Below are positions 19,108 through 29,906 of a DNA stretch of 64,000 nucleotides, piece after piece. The translations under genes were made by a program, and so were the position numbers. Source of the DNA: Chloroflexota bacterium (GTDB taxonomy: Bacteria > Chloroflexota > Limnocylindria > QHBO01). The DNA is taken from positions 297,993 to 361,992 of the forward strand of contig JAILWI010000003.1 in the NCBI GenBank assembly GCA_025699005.1. Reading direction: 5' to 3'. A model generated the notes under the pieces. That model saw only the letters and a list, made by a program, of their open reading frames with translations. It was not told the origin of the DNA and did not search any database. The first letter of the stretch is position 1; each line of letters opens with the position of its first letter.

Positions 19108-19163
19108 CCTCGCAGAGCGTCAGCGCAGCGTGTTCAATCGCTGTCTCCCCTCGTGTCCCGTTC

Positions 19164-20504
19164 CTACCGCTGGGACTCCAGCCGCTGACGGCGGAGACGC
19201 TGGAGCCGCTCCCCGATCTTGAGCTCCAGCCCCTCGTCGGACGGCTCGTAGAAGACGCGGCCGGCGAGCGCGTCGGGCAGGTACTGCTGGTCGACATCGG
19301 CGTCGTCGTAATCATGGGGGTAGAGGTAGCCGCGACCGTAGCCCTGCTCGCGCGCCAGGCGCCGATGCGAGGACGGGCGAAGGTGGAGCGGCACCGGCAG
19401 CCGTCCGTGCTCCTCGACCTCGGCCAGGGCCGCGAAGTACGCCGCTCCCGCCCGGTTCGACTTCGGCGCCGATGCGACGTACGCCGCCGCCTGGGCCAGC
19501 GCGTACTGCGCCTCCGGCAGACCGATCATCTCGACCGCCTGCATGGCCGCCACGGCCACCTGGAGTGCTCGCGGATCGGCGTTGCCGACGTCCTCCGATG
19601 CCGCGATCACGATGCGCCGCGCGATGAACGTCGGATCCTCCCCCGCCGCTACCATGCTGGCGCACCAGTAGAGCGCCGCATCGGGGTCGTTGCCTCGCAT
19701 GCTCTTGATGAATGCCGATGCTGCCTCGTAGTGCTGGTCGCCGACCCGGTCGTAGGCCAGGAGCCGCTGCTGGGCCGCCTCGGCGGCACCCTCGGGCGTG
19801 ATCTCGGCGCCGTCGTCGAGCACCGCCGCCGATGCCTCGAGGATGTTCAGCGCCGTTCGCGCGTCGCCGCCGGCCAGGTCGAGGATCGTCGCCCGGCCCT
19901 CGGCTCCCAGCCGCACGCGTCCGGCCAGCCCGCGCTCGCCATCGGCCAGGGCGCGGTCGACGATCTCGCCGAGCGCATCGGCGTCGAGCGGCTCCAGGCG
20001 ATACACGCGCATCCGCGACAGGAGCGGCGAGTTGATCTCGTAGTACGGGTTCTCGGTCGTCGCGCCGATGAGCGAGATCGTGCCGTCCTCGACGTGCGGC
20101 AGCAGGGCGTCCTGCTGGCTCTTGTTGAACCGATGGAGCTCGTCGATGAACGCGATCGTTGCACCGCCGGCGTCACGGAGGGCCTTGGCATCGGCGACGA
20201 GTGCGCGGATGTCGGCGACGCCACTCGTCACCGCGCTGAGCTGGCGCCATGTGCCGCCGGCGCGATCGGCGAGCAGCCGGGCCAGCGTCGTCTTGCCGCT
20301 GCCCGGCGGCCCCCACAGGACGAGCGACGGCCGGTGGCCCGGCTTCACGACCCGGGTGAGCGCGCCCTCCTCCCCGACGAGGTGCGGCTGGCCGACGAAC
20401 TCGTCGAGCGTCCGTGGTCGCATCCGCGCGGCCAATGGCGCATCGGCACCAACGGTGTCGCCGAACAGCGGCTGGGTCGGCTCAGCGCGCGCGCGTCTGG
20501 GCAC
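19164..20504 (-). CDS. rarA: Replication-associated recombination protein A (AAA ATPase)
   Basis: PLAARMRPRTLDEFVGQPHLVG, LWGPPGSGKTTLARLLA, FIDELHRFNKSQQDALLPHVE. Confidence 0.94.
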   Translation of the reverse strand: MPRRARAEPTQPLFGDTVGADAPLAARMRPRTLDEFVGQPHLVGEEGALTRVVKPGHRPSLVLWGPPGSGKTTLARLLADRAGGTWRQLSAVTSGVADIRALVADAKALRDAGGATIAFIDELHRFNKSQQDALLPHVEDGTISLIGATTENPYYEINSPLLSRMRVYRLEPLDADALGEIVDRALADGERGLAGRVRLGAEGRATILDLAGGDARTALNILEASAAVLDDGAEITPEGAAEAAQQRLLAYDRVGDQHYEAASAFIKSMRGNDPDAALYWCASMVAAGEDPTFIARRIVIAASEDVGNADPRALQVAVAAMQAVEMIGLPEAQYALAQAAAYVASAPKSNRAGAAYFAALAEVEEHGRLPVPLHLRPSSHRRLAREQGYGRGYLYPHDYDDADVDQQYLPDALAGRVFYEPSDEGLELKIGERLQRLRRQRLESQR

Positions 20505-20543
20505 CTGGGCCTCGTCTGATCAGGAGCGGATCCATCCGCCGAT

Positions 20544-20549
20544 TATGAT
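20544..20549 (+). promoter_or_regulatory. Candidate -10 (TATGAT) 7 nt before ATG 20557 (leaderless type)
   Basis: TATGAT-gcgacgc-ATG. Confidence 0.55.
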
Positions 20550-20556
20550 GCGACGC

Positions 20557-21714
20557 ATGGAACAGAACCTCCGGACACCGGGACCCACGCCGATCCCGGA
20601 TGACGTCCGCGACGCGCAGGCGCAGCAGATGATCGACCACCGCGGCAGCGAGTTCGCGGAGCTGCTGCGAGAGACGTCGGCCGGGCTCGCCGAGCTCATC
20701 GGCACGACCGGCGAGGTCTTCCTGCTCACCGGCTCGGGCAGCGGAGCGCTCGAGGCCGCTGTCGTCAACACCCTCTCGCCCGGCGACCGCGTGCTCGTGG
20801 TCACGATCGGATCATTCGGTGATCGCTTCGCGCAGATCGCAACCGCCTTCGGGGCAGCGGTCGAGCGCTTCGAAGTCGAATGGGGCCAGGCCGCCGATCC
20901 GGCGGCGCTGCGGGAGCACCTGGCCTCGACAGAGCCGTACCGCGCCGTGCTCATCACCCACAACGAGACCTCGACCGGGGTCGCCAACCCGCTGCGGGAG
21001 CTGGCCGAGGTCGTTCGAGCGGCACCCGGCGAGCCGCTCGTCGTCGTCGACGGCATCAGCGGTCTCGGCGCCATGCCGTTCGAGATGGACGCCTGGGGCG
21101 TGGATCTCGTCGTGAGCGCCAGCCAGAAAGCCTGGATGGCATCACCGGGCATCGCGATCGCCGCGGTCGGTGAGCGGGCTCGTGCCGCCGGCGAAACGGC
21201 GCGCATGCCGCGCTTCTACTGGGACTTCGCAGAGGCGCGAGCGTGGGCGGGCAAGGGTCAGACGCCGTGGACGCCGGCCATCACCGTCCTCTATGGCCTG
21301 CGCGTCGGCATCGGGAAGCTGCGCCAGGAGGGTCGCGAGCGCACCTGGGCGCGCCACGCTGCGATCGCCCGTGGCGTCGTGGCGGGGATCGAGCACCTCG
21401 GCCTGCGTCCCGTGGCGCCGCCGGAGCACCGCTCCGGGACGGTCACCGCCGCATGGCTGCCCGAGGGCCTCGAATGGGCTCCGTTCAATGCCGCCATGCG
21501 CGAGCGCGGCCTCGTGATCGCCGGGGGCCAGGGCAAGTGGACCGGGCGCATCCTGCGGTTCGGGCACATGGGTGACGTCGGGATCGAGGAGATGGCGCAG
21601 GCCCTCGAGATCATGGGCGGAACCCTGCGGGACTTCGACCGGGACGCGGATCCATCCGGCGCCGCCGAGGCGGCATTCGCATCCTTCACCGCCGAGACCG
21701 TCGCCGCTCGATGA
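20557..21714 (+). CDS. Class V aminotransferase (alanine-glyoxylate / serine-pyruvate type)
   Basis: NLRTPGPTPIPDDVRDAQ, LLTGSGSGALEAAVVNTLSPGDRVLV, VSASQKAWMASPGIA. Confidence 0.9.
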   Translation: MEQNLRTPGPTPIPDDVRDAQAQQMIDHRGSEFAELLRETSAGLAELIGTTGEVFLLTGSGSGALEAAVVNTLSPGDRVLVVTIGSFGDRFAQIATAFGAAVERFEVEWGQAADPAALREHLASTEPYRAVLITHNETSTGVANPLRELAEVVRAAPGEPLVVVDGISGLGAMPFEMDAWGVDLVVSASQKAWMASPGIAIAAVGERARAAGETARMPRFYWDFAEARAWAGKGQTPWTPAITVLYGLRVGIGKLRQEGRERTWARHAAIARGVVAGIEHLGLRPVAPPEHRSGTVTAAWLPEGLEWAPFNAAMRERGLVIAGGQGKWTGRILRFGHMGDVGIEEMAQALEIMGGTLRDFDRDADPSGAAEAAFASFTAETVAAR

Positions 21715-22388
21715 GCGTCCGGCGCCTGCTCCTCGTCCGTCACGGCGTCACCGATTGGAACCGCGAGGGACGCTTCCAGGGACACCTCGATCCCCCACTG
21801 GCTGATGACGGCCGCGCCGAGGCCGAGCGCCTGGGCGAGCGGCTGTCGGCCGACGACGCGCTGCGTCCGACACGCATCATCTCCTCGACCCTGGCGCGTG
21901 CCCGCCACACCGCCGAGGCCATCGGCTCTCGCATCGGTGTGGCGGTCGAGCCGGATCGGCGCCTCATGGAGATCGGCCAGGGTGAGTGGGAGGGCCGGAC
22001 GCACGACGAGCTCGCGGTGAACGACGCGGAGCGCTACGAGGCGTGGCGCTCCGACACGCGCATCCGTCAGCCTCCCGGTGGCGAGACGGTCGAGGACGCG
22101 TGGCAACGGGTGGCCGCGTTGGTCGCCGAGCTCGACGTCGCGGCGGATCCGGGTCCGATCTGCCTCGTCAGCCATGGCGGAACGCTCCGCGTGCTCGCCC
22201 GCGTCCTCTTCGGCGGCGACATCGACGCCCCGTGGAGCTTCGACGTCGACAATGCCTCCCTCTCGGTGTGCAGCGCGCTGGACACCGATGACGGATGGCG
22301 CCTGGAGCGATGGAACGACACGTTCCACCTCCTCGGGACGGTCACGACGCACGTCGACGAGTCGGAGGGGCGGCCGCTCGCCCTCTGA
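21711..22388 (+). CDS. Histidine phosphatase family (phosphoglycerate mutase-like)
   Basis: LLLVRHGVTDWNREGRFQGHLDPPL, LVSHGGTLRVLA; 4-bp overlap with upstream gene. Confidence 0.9.
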   Translation: MSVRRLLLVRHGVTDWNREGRFQGHLDPPLADDGRAEAERLGERLSADDALRPTRIISSTLARARHTAEAIGSRIGVAVEPDRRLMEIGQGEWEGRTHDELAVNDAERYEAWRSDTRIRQPPGGETVEDAWQRVAALVAELDVAADPGPICLVSHGGTLRVLARVLFGGDIDAPWSFDVDNASLSVCSALDTDDGWRLERWNDTFHLLGTVTTHVDESEGRPLAL

Positions 22389-22397
22389 GCCGCGCGG

Positions 22398-24689
22398 TCA
22401 GGCGTCTCGGCGCAGGAGCCTGCGGGCGAAGCGGCGGATGGCCAACCAGACGAGCGGGAGCCGCAGGCGGGCCCACGCCTCCTCGAGGCGCCCCGAGGCG
22501 GTCGCGGTCATGCGCCTGCCGGAGTACGACTGCCACACCTTGCCGTCGGCCACGGTCCGAATCGGCTCGATGTGCCCGGGCAGCTGCTCCTCCAGCCAGC
22601 CCGCGTACTCGTAGATCGTCTCGGAAGGTCGCGGCCCGACCCCGGCTCGCTCGGCGGCGTGCGTGAGCTGCTGCCAGGCACGATCGCCCGCCGGCAAGAA
22701 CCGCCAGGATCGCTGGAGTCGGCGCATGCGGATGAAGATGAAGGCACCCGCGCCCACGAGGAGCACGGCGACGAGGAGGGCATTCCCTCCGCGGGCCGCG
22801 TCATTCGACGTGGGGGCATCCGGACGCGCCGCATCGATGCCACCGTCGATGAAGTCGACCGATGGCAGGGCGTTGATCTGGCGCCGATCGGCCGGGTCGA
22901 GCTCGAAGTCGAGCAGCGGGTCGCGGCCGTTGGCCGGCGGGGTCACCGTGGACGGGTCGCCCGTGGGGCGGACGAAGCGGGAGTCGATCGACTTCGTGGC
23001 CTCGAAGATCTGCCATCCGTAGCCGGGGAAGAAGACCTCACCCCAGGCATGCGCGTTCGACTCGCGGACGAGGAACGTGTCGTCCTCGAGCCGATCGCCC
23101 GGCGCGAACCCCCCGGCCACGCGGGCAGGGAGGCCGAGCGAGCGGGCCATCATCACGAACGCGCTGGCGTAGTACTGGCAATACCCGGTGCGGTCGTTCT
23201 CGGGATCGAACAGGAAGTAGTCGACGAGATCGTCGCCCGGCTCCGGGACCCCGGCGCGCGGGCTGTACGAGAACGAGTCGTCGCGCTGGAGATAGGCGGC
23301 CAGTGCCTTGGCCTGGTCGTACGGGTTGTCGAGGCCCGTGGTGATCTCCTCCGCCAGCGCCCGCACCCGATCGGTGACCCGCGAGTCGTCGAGGTACAGG
23401 GCCCGCACGACCGACGGGTAGTCGGTGCCGGCGCTCGACAGCTGGGCCTCGTCGGCCCGCGAGATCGCGACCGAGACCTGGTAGCCCTCCCCCGCGCCGA
23501 TCGGGTTCGCGGCGTCGATGCCGCCGAGGACGGGCTGCCCGCCCGACTCGTGGATGACGACCGGGGCGAACACCTGGAGCGGCGAGCCGGCCGTGAACAG
23601 GTTGCGCCCGAAGGTCTGGTGCATGCTCAGCGTGATCGTGGCGATCTCGTAGGCATCGGCCGGTCGTTCGGGCGTCGGACCCTCGAAGAGCCGCTGGCCC
23701 GGCCCGACCTGACGCCGCGGTCCGTCGCTGCGGTCCCAGCCCCTGCCGGTGTAGATGTCATAGGTCGTCGTGCGCAGATAGAGCGCGCGCGGCGCGGCGA
23801 CGGTGAGGACCTCGTCGTCGCTGCTCACCCACTCGCCGGACACCGCGAAGCTCGATCCGAACGTGCTCCCGGTGATGCGCGAGTTCGGGTTGCTGAGCGT
23901 GCCGAATGCGCCCTCGAACTGGTCGCGAACCCCGGTCCACACGCCGTCCAGGCCGCGCCAGGCATCGGTGAGAGGGGCGGCGACCGCGACGCCGGTGAGG
24001 ACCCAGGCCATGATGACGGCCCCGGCCGCGAAGACGATGCCCGAGCGCATGATCGAGGCGGGTACCTCGAGGTTCTCGTTCACGCGACGACGCTGCCATC
24101 CGTCCTGCCGCTCGACGAGCGCGGCGCGCAGCCACAGCAGCAGGGCCGCGGTCACGAACAGGAGCAGGTGCATGAACAGGTCGGTGAGCGTCGCCGACAG
24201 GTTCACGATCATCGCGGTCCCGAGCAGGAGGATCGCGTCAAGGACACGGTGATAGCGGTACACGGCGTACGCGGCGGTGAACGCCGTCGTCCACATCAGC
24301 AGCCCGAGGCCGACCGCGTACGGCGACATCTGCGACGGGAAGCCGGTCTGCACCATCGTCGCGGTCCAGCCCAGCAGATCGTCGCGGAGCGCCAGCACCC
24401 GCCCGACCTGTCCGAGCTCGGGGTGATACTCGCCCGCGACGGCCCACACCACGACCACCCCGCCGATCACCGCGCTCGTTGGCAGGGTCAGGACGACCGT
24501 GGTGCGCAGCACGCCGAGAAGAGCCCCGGCGACCATGGCCCAGAACGCGACCGGCGGCAGGAACTCGAGCTGGTCCAGCCACCGCGGTGCCTGGATGGCC
24601 CAGGACAGGGCGAGGCCCATGATGATGAGCAGGCCCAGGCTCAGCCAGCCGGCCCGCGGGTAGAGGAAGCGCTCGCGGAGGTCAGCCAC
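22398..24689 (-). CDS. TgpA-like transglutaminase membrane protein (DUF3488/transglutaminase core)
   Basis: Multiple TMs, GYCQYYASAFVMMARSLGLPARVAGGFAPGD, NAHAWGEVFFPGYGWQIFEAT; GTG start 24689. Confidence 0.9.
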   Translation of the reverse strand: MADLRERFLYPRAGWLSLGLLIIMGLALSWAIQAPRWLDQLEFLPPVAFWAMVAGALLGVLRTTVVLTLPTSAVIGGVVVVWAVAGEYHPELGQVGRVLALRDDLLGWTATMVQTGFPSQMSPYAVGLGLLMWTTAFTAAYAVYRYHRVLDAILLLGTAMIVNLSATLTDLFMHLLLFVTAALLLWLRAALVERQDGWQRRRVNENLEVPASIMRSGIVFAAGAVIMAWVLTGVAVAAPLTDAWRGLDGVWTGVRDQFEGAFGTLSNPNSRITGSTFGSSFAVSGEWVSSDDEVLTVAAPRALYLRTTTYDIYTGRGWDRSDGPRRQVGPGQRLFEGPTPERPADAYEIATITLSMHQTFGRNLFTAGSPLQVFAPVVIHESGGQPVLGGIDAANPIGAGEGYQVSVAISRADEAQLSSAGTDYPSVVRALYLDDSRVTDRVRALAEEITTGLDNPYDQAKALAAYLQRDDSFSYSPRAGVPEPGDDLVDYFLFDPENDRTGYCQYYASAFVMMARSLGLPARVAGGFAPGDRLEDDTFLVRESNAHAWGEVFFPGYGWQIFEATKSIDSRFVRPTGDPSTVTPPANGRDPLLDFELDPADRRQINALPSVDFIDGGIDAARPDAPTSNDAARGGNALLVAVLLVGAGAFIFIRMRRLQRSWRFLPAGDRAWQQLTHAAERAGVGPRPSETIYEYAGWLEEQLPGHIEPIRTVADGKVWQSYSGRRMTATASGRLEEAWARLRLPLVWLAIRRFARRLLRRDA

Positions 24690-25914
24690 GGGTCGGCACC
24701 CGGCCGCCGATGGCCTCGGCGATGTCATCGCCTCGTCGCACGAGCCGATGCTCGATGTCGTACTCCGCCAGCGCGTGGCGCACGGCGGCCATCTCGGCGC
24801 GGGCATGGATGTCGTCGTCCACGCCGACGAACGAAGAGCGGTCGAGGAGGATGACGAGGGCCCCGACCCCTCGCCGGCGGAGCGCCGACAGCCCGCGCAC
24901 CCACGCCCGGTCGGTCGAGCCGGTGATCAGGCACAGCGTCACGCCGCGCCGCAGCTGCGGCAGCGTGGCGGTGAGCGCCTCTGCCAGGGACTCGTTCCCG
25001 TCGGCCTGGACGTTGGCGAGGAGGTGGAGGAGCTTCTGCTCGACGCGCGGCCCGCGATCGGGCTGGTGCACGACCGAGCGGCGAGCCGAGGCGGTCATCG
25101 CCACCGACCGGTTGTCCGACAGGGTCCGCAGCGCCACGGACGCCGCGATCGTCACGGCGGTCTCGACGGACGCCTCGTTGCCTACCCCGGCATGAACGCG
25201 GCGGTCGAGGTCAAGAAGGATCCACAGGTCGGCCGCCTGCTCGAGGTCGAACTCCTTCACGTGCAGCTCTCCGTGCCGCGCGCTCGAGAGCCAGTGGATC
25301 CGGTTGATCGCGTCACCGTGGACGTAGGGCCGGACCCCGCCCACGAGGGGCGTCGCCGCCTCGTAGCGGCGGCTGGTGCGCGTCGTGCCGTCGATCGGCG
25401 ACGGGGGCAGCCGCCAGTGCGGCAACGCCACGACCTCGGGAAAGACGACGACGCTGGTCGCCGATCCGACCGTCATCTCGCTCTGGAACAGGCCGAACGG
25501 GTCGCCGGTGCGGACCCGCAGGGCGCCGAGGCGATAGCTCCCCCGCCGCGTCAACGTCACCTTGGCCAGCCACTGACGCGTGCTCCGCGCCGGGATGCCG
25601 ATCACGCGTCCCGGAAGGCTGGCCGGCAGCGTCGACTCGTTCCAGCACTCGATCCAGGGCTTGCCCCACCGGTCGCGGTTCTCGACGCGGTAGATGGCCT
25701 GGAGGACCTCGCCGACGTGGGTGCGAGGGTTGAGCACCCGGTAGTCGGCGCGCACGTCGCGCAGCCCACGGCGCGCGTAGAGCCAGGACCCGAAGCCGAT
25801 GGCGACCATGAGATAGGCGAGGAAGAAGAGGAAGTCCAGCCCGGTGCTGAAGGCGGCGACGACCAGCGCTGTTCCGAGGAACAGCAGTCGGAGGTGCCGG
25901 CTCAGCAGCCCCAT
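24682..25914 (-). CDS. DUF58 domain-containing protein
   Basis: VRPYVHGDAINRIHWLSSARHGELHVKEFD...DLWILLDLD. Confidence 0.9.
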   Translation of the reverse strand: MGLLSRHLRLLFLGTALVVAAFSTGLDFLFFLAYLMVAIGFGSWLYARRGLRDVRADYRVLNPRTHVGEVLQAIYRVENRDRWGKPWIECWNESTLPASLPGRVIGIPARSTRQWLAKVTLTRRGSYRLGALRVRTGDPFGLFQSEMTVGSATSVVVFPEVVALPHWRLPPSPIDGTTRTSRRYEAATPLVGGVRPYVHGDAINRIHWLSSARHGELHVKEFDLEQAADLWILLDLDRRVHAGVGNEASVETAVTIAASVALRTLSDNRSVAMTASARRSVVHQPDRGPRVEQKLLHLLANVQADGNESLAEALTATLPQLRRGVTLCLITGSTDRAWVRGLSALRRRGVGALVILLDRSSFVGVDDDIHARAEMAAVRHALAEYDIEHRLVRRGDDIAEAIGGRVPTRG

Positions 25915-25921
25915 GGCGCGA

Positions 25922-26896
25922 TCAGGAGATCCGGCTGCGCCCGGACTCCGCCGCCGCGGCCGCGTCGGCGACCGGGACGGACGCGAGGATCTCACGAACG
26001 ATCTGCTCGGGATCGACCTCGCGGAGGGACGCCTGGCTCTTCACGATGAGCCGGTGGGCCAGGATGGCGACCGCAAGCTGCTTCACGTCATCGGGGATGA
26101 CGTAGTCGCGGCCATTGAGCGCCGCGTGCGCCTGACAGGCGCGGTACAGGTTCAGCGATCCGCGCGGGGATGCCCCGAGGTAGACGTCGGGATGCTCGCG
26201 CGTGGCGTGGACGAGCCGGACGATGTACTCGGCCACCGCCTGGTCGACGTAGACCTCCTTGATGGCGGTTTGCATCGCCCGCAGCTCCTCGATGCCGAGC
26301 ACCTGCTCGACCTCGGAGAGCGGGTGGCGGCGCTTCTGCTCGTCGAGGATCACGAGCTCCTCCATCGGCTTCGGATAGCCGAGGCGGAGGCGGAGCATGA
26401 AGCGGTCGAGCTGTGCCTCGGGAAGGGCGAACGTGCCCTCGTACTCGATCGGGTTCTGGGTGGCGATGACGAGGAACGGCGACGGCATCGGGTAGGTGAC
26501 GCCGTCGATCGTGGCCTGCCGCTCCTCCATGCACTCGAGCAGCGCGGACTGCGTCTTCGGGGTGGCGCGGTTGATCTCGTCGGCGAGGACGACCTGGGCC
26601 ATGATCGGCCCCGGGCGGAACTCGAACTCGGTCGTCTTCTGGTTGAAGATCGAGAGGCCGGTGACGTCCGACGGCAGCAGGTCGGGCGTGAACTGGATGC
26701 GCCGGAAGCTGCAGCCGATGCTCTGGCTGAGTGCCTTGGCCAGCATCGTCTTGCCGACGCCCGGCACGTCCTCGATGAGGATGTGGCCCTCGCACAGGAG
26801 CGCCACGAGGGCCATCCGGACCTCGACGTGCTTGCCGATGATGACCCGCTCGACGCTGGCCACGACGCGCTCGGCAGGTTGCTGGACGTTCTTCAC
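25922..26896 (-). CDS. MoxR-family AAA ATPase
   Basis: [70 protein letters not shown] start with SD GGGGAGGTG. Confidence 0.94.
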   Translation of the reverse strand: MKNVQQPAERVVASVERVIIGKHVEVRMALVALLCEGHILIEDVPGVGKTMLAKALSQSIGCSFRRIQFTPDLLPSDVTGLSIFNQKTTEFEFRPGPIMAQVVLADEINRATPKTQSALLECMEERQATIDGVTYPMPSPFLVIATQNPIEYEGTFALPEAQLDRFMLRLRLGYPKPMEELVILDEQKRRHPLSEVEQVLGIEELRAMQTAIKEVYVDQAVAEYIVRLVHATREHPDVYLGASPRGSLNLYRACQAHAALNGRDYVIPDDVKQLAVAILAHRLIVKSQASLREVDPEQIVREILASVPVADAAAAAESGRSRIS

Positions 26897-27026
26897 GATG
26901 TGCTCACCTCCCCGTCCTCGGTGCGGTGGCCACCGACTCCGGGGGCCCGGTCCTCGTTGCTAGACAATACCCCAGCACGTTACGGATCGGTTCAGGGGGC
27001 CCCTCGGCCGCCGCTCGGAGAACGGC

Positions 27027-28565
27027 TCAGGAGCCCGCCGAGAGACGGAGCCATTCGGCCATGATTCGACCGGCGATGGGTGCCGCACCGGCCGATCCCG
27101 AGCCGCCGCGCTCGAGCAGGACCGCGATCGCGATCCGGGGCGTGGCGTCCTGCTCCGCCGGCGCGAAGCCGATGAACCACGAGTGGGGCGCCTGCTCGCC
27201 TCCCAGCTCGGCGGTGCCGGTTTTTCCGGCGGAACGCGCGTCTCCGATGCCGTACAGCGTCACGTCGGCCTGACCGGCATAGAGCCGGCCGAGCTCGCCG
27301 TTCACCGCGTCGACCATCGCCGCACGCGTCGCCGCCGCGGTCGCGCTGCTGACGACCCGCGTTCCACCGCCCGAGCCGAACGTCTCGAGCACCTGGTCGG
27401 TCGGCGACCCGTCCTCGGAATGGCTGCGGACGTCGCGCACGACGTACGGGTTCGGAGCGACGCCGTCGCCCGCAATGGCAGCGGCCAGCATCGCCATCTG
27501 GACCGGGGTCACCGCGGTGCGCCCCTGGCCGAACGACGCGCTCGCCAGCTCCACGTTGTCGCGGAACGGCCCGCAGTCCCCGTCCACCGGCTCGGTCACG
27601 TAGCTGGCGGCGACGGACAGGCCGCGGTCCGGCGGCCCGATGCGCATCGGCGCACAGAACCCGAAGCGGCGGGCATAGTCGAGGAACGTGTCGGCGCCGA
27701 TGTCCAACCCCACGTGCGCGAAGAAGATGTTGCTCGACACCTGGAGCGCGGGCGACAGCGGCCAGAGGGCGGGCTGGATGCCGCCGAGGTCATGCTCCCG
27801 GATCGCGAAGCCGTCGACCACGAAGCCCTCGCGCTCTTCGCGCGGCTGGTTCTCGTAGGTCGTGTCCGGCGTGATCGCCCCCGCGTCGAGCGCGGTCGCC
27901 GCGGTGAAGACCTTCATGATCGATCCGGGCACGTAGAGGCCCTGCCGCGCGCGGGCCAGGAGCGGCTCGGCCGGATCGTTGCGAAGCGCGTCCATCGGCT
28001 CCTGGGCGCCGTTCGGGTCGCCCGAGATCGGCGTCGCGTCGAACGTGGGGGCGGACACCAGCGCAAGGATCGCGCCGGTCTGGGGATCGATCGCGACGAC
28101 GGCACCCGCGTCGCCGCCGAGCTGGGCCGCGGCGAAGTCCTGCAGGCGGCGATCGATCGTGAGCGTGAGGTCACGCGGCTGCGGCTGACGGTCGAGGACA
28201 TCGCCGATGAGATCGCGAATCGGGTTCGGGTCGGTCTGGCCGACGAGGATGTCCTCGAAGGCACGCTCGATGCCCGTCGTGCCGAAGCGCAGGCTCGAGT
28301 ACCCCAGAACGTGGGTGAACGCCGGATCGGTGTACGTCCGTCGGCTGAGGCCATCGATCACCTCGGACGACGCCAGGACCTGTCCGCTCGCGTCGAAGAT
28401 CGTGCCTCTCGGCAGGCTGCGGCGAGCGGCGATGACCTCCGGGTTATCGGTCCGGATCGAGAGGCTGTGGGCCTCGATCACCTGCCACCACACCGCGCTG
28501 GCCGAGACGACGGCGAAGGCGAGCATGAGGTAGACGCCGAGCCGCCGAACGTTCGTCGCGATCAT
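27027..28565 (-). CDS. pbpA: Penicillin-binding protein, transpeptidase (PbpA-type)
   Basis: YVPGSIMKVFTAATALDAG (SxxK), SSNIFFA (SxN), SAGKTGTAELGG (KTG). Confidence 0.9.
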   Translation of the reverse strand: MIATNVRRLGVYLMLAFAVVSASAVWWQVIEAHSLSIRTDNPEVIAARRSLPRGTIFDASGQVLASSEVIDGLSRRTYTDPAFTHVLGYSSLRFGTTGIERAFEDILVGQTDPNPIRDLIGDVLDRQPQPRDLTLTIDRRLQDFAAAQLGGDAGAVVAIDPQTGAILALVSAPTFDATPISGDPNGAQEPMDALRNDPAEPLLARARQGLYVPGSIMKVFTAATALDAGAITPDTTYENQPREEREGFVVDGFAIREHDLGGIQPALWPLSPALQVSSNIFFAHVGLDIGADTFLDYARRFGFCAPMRIGPPDRGLSVAASYVTEPVDGDCGPFRDNVELASASFGQGRTAVTPVQMAMLAAAIAGDGVAPNPYVVRDVRSHSEDGSPTDQVLETFGSGGGTRVVSSATAAATRAAMVDAVNGELGRLYAGQADVTLYGIGDARSAGKTGTAELGGEQAPHSWFIGFAPAEQDATPRIAIAVLLERGGSGSAGAAPIAGRIMAEWLRLSAGS

Positions 28566-29896
28566 CCGGCCGCCTCTTCATCGGCCGATCCGCTGCGATG
28601 GCTGATCGCGAGCAGCAGCCCGATCATGATGAAGCTGGCCACCACGCTCGAGCCTCCGTAGCTCACGAACGGCAGGGTGATGCCGGTGAGCGGGATCAGC
28701 TTCGTGTTGCCGCCGATGATGATGAGCGTCTGAAGGCCGAGGCTGGCGGTCAGGCCGGCGGCGAGGAGGGCGCCGAAGTCGTCACGCGCCAGCGCCGCGA
28801 TGCGCAGGCCGCGGAACACGAGGATCATCGCGAATCCGAGGAGCGCGAACGCGCCCAGCAGGCCCAGCTCCTCGGCGATGGCGGTGAAGATAAAGTCCGT
28901 GTGGACGAACGGGATCGTGAGGCTGCCGCCCAGGGTCACGAGGCCCTGCCCGAGGCCCTCCCCGAACACGCCGCCACGCCCCAGCGCATAGATCGCGCGA
29001 ACGGGCTGGAAGCCCGCCCCGAGCGGATCGGCGAACGGGTCGAGCCAGACGTCGACGCGCGCCTGGACGTGTCCGAACAGCTGGTAGGCGACCCAGGCAC
29101 CGGCAACGAACAGGATGAGGCCGATGAGCACGTAGCTGCGCCGGCCGGTCGCCACGAACAGCATCGTGAGGAACGTGCCGAAGAAGAGGAGCGCGGTCCC
29201 AAGGTCGTTGAGCACGACCACGATGAGCATCACCGCGGCGAACAGCACGAGCATCGGCAGGAAGTACGGCAGGGGCGGGATGCTGAGGAATCCGATGCGC
29301 ATGCGTGCGCTGGTCAAGAGCGTGCGGGTCTCGGCCAGGTACCCGGCGATGAACACGACGAGCACGATCTTGAGCAGCTCGCCGGGCTGCACGCTCACCG
29401 GCCCGAGGTCGATCCACAGCCGGGCGCCGTTCACCTCGTAGCCGAGCACGAGCGTGGCCGCGAGCAGCGCGATCCCGATCGCCGCCCACGAGTACTTGTA
29501 GTGCCGAAGGATGCCGTCGTCGCGCAGGCCGACGGCGATCGCCAGCATCACGATCATGCCGACGGCGAACCACAGGAGCTGGGTGGCGGCCATGCCGAGC
29601 TCGAGCCCGAACGCGCTCGTCCCGGCCAGGTCCTGCGGCAGGCGATTGAGCATGATGATGCCGATGCCGCCCAGCGCACCGACCGCCGGCAGGATGAGCT
29701 GGTCGCCGCGGTGGCCGGACGCCACGAGGACCACGTGGGCGACGACGAAGAGGGCAACGAACCCGACGGCCAGGGTCATGTCCCCCGTCTCGAGCGCGCC
29801 GGTCAGGGCGATGTTGGTGACCAGGAAGCCGAGCGGGACGAGCAGCAGGATCGGAAGGAGGAGACGGAACTCCGCGCCGCGCCAGGTGAGCCTCAT
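28562..29896 (-). CDS. rodA: FtsW/RodA/SpoVE family glycosyltransferase
   Basis: Polytopic; LTGITLPFVSYGGSSVVASFIMIGLLLAIS; VSVQPGELLKIVLVVFIAGYLAE. Confidence 0.92.
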   Translation of the reverse strand: MRLTWRGAEFRLLLPILLLVPLGFLVTNIALTGALETGDMTLAVGFVALFVVAHVVLVASGHRGDQLILPAVGALGGIGIIMLNRLPQDLAGTSAFGLELGMAATQLLWFAVGMIVMLAIAVGLRDDGILRHYKYSWAAIGIALLAATLVLGYEVNGARLWIDLGPVSVQPGELLKIVLVVFIAGYLAETRTLLTSARMRIGFLSIPPLPYFLPMLVLFAAVMLIVVVLNDLGTALLFFGTFLTMLFVATGRRSYVLIGLILFVAGAWVAYQLFGHVQARVDVWLDPFADPLGAGFQPVRAIYALGRGGVFGEGLGQGLVTLGGSLTIPFVHTDFIFTAIAEELGLLGAFALLGFAMILVFRGLRIAALARDDFGALLAAGLTASLGLQTLIIIGGNTKLIPLTGITLPFVSYGGSSVVASFIMIGLLLAISHRSGSADEEAAG

Positions 29897-29906
29897 GCGC
29901 CGCGCG

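Noticed and set aside
22572-24854. 760-aa plus-strand ORF opposite the TgpA-like gene
   Set aside because: Antisense artefact of GC-rich codon structure
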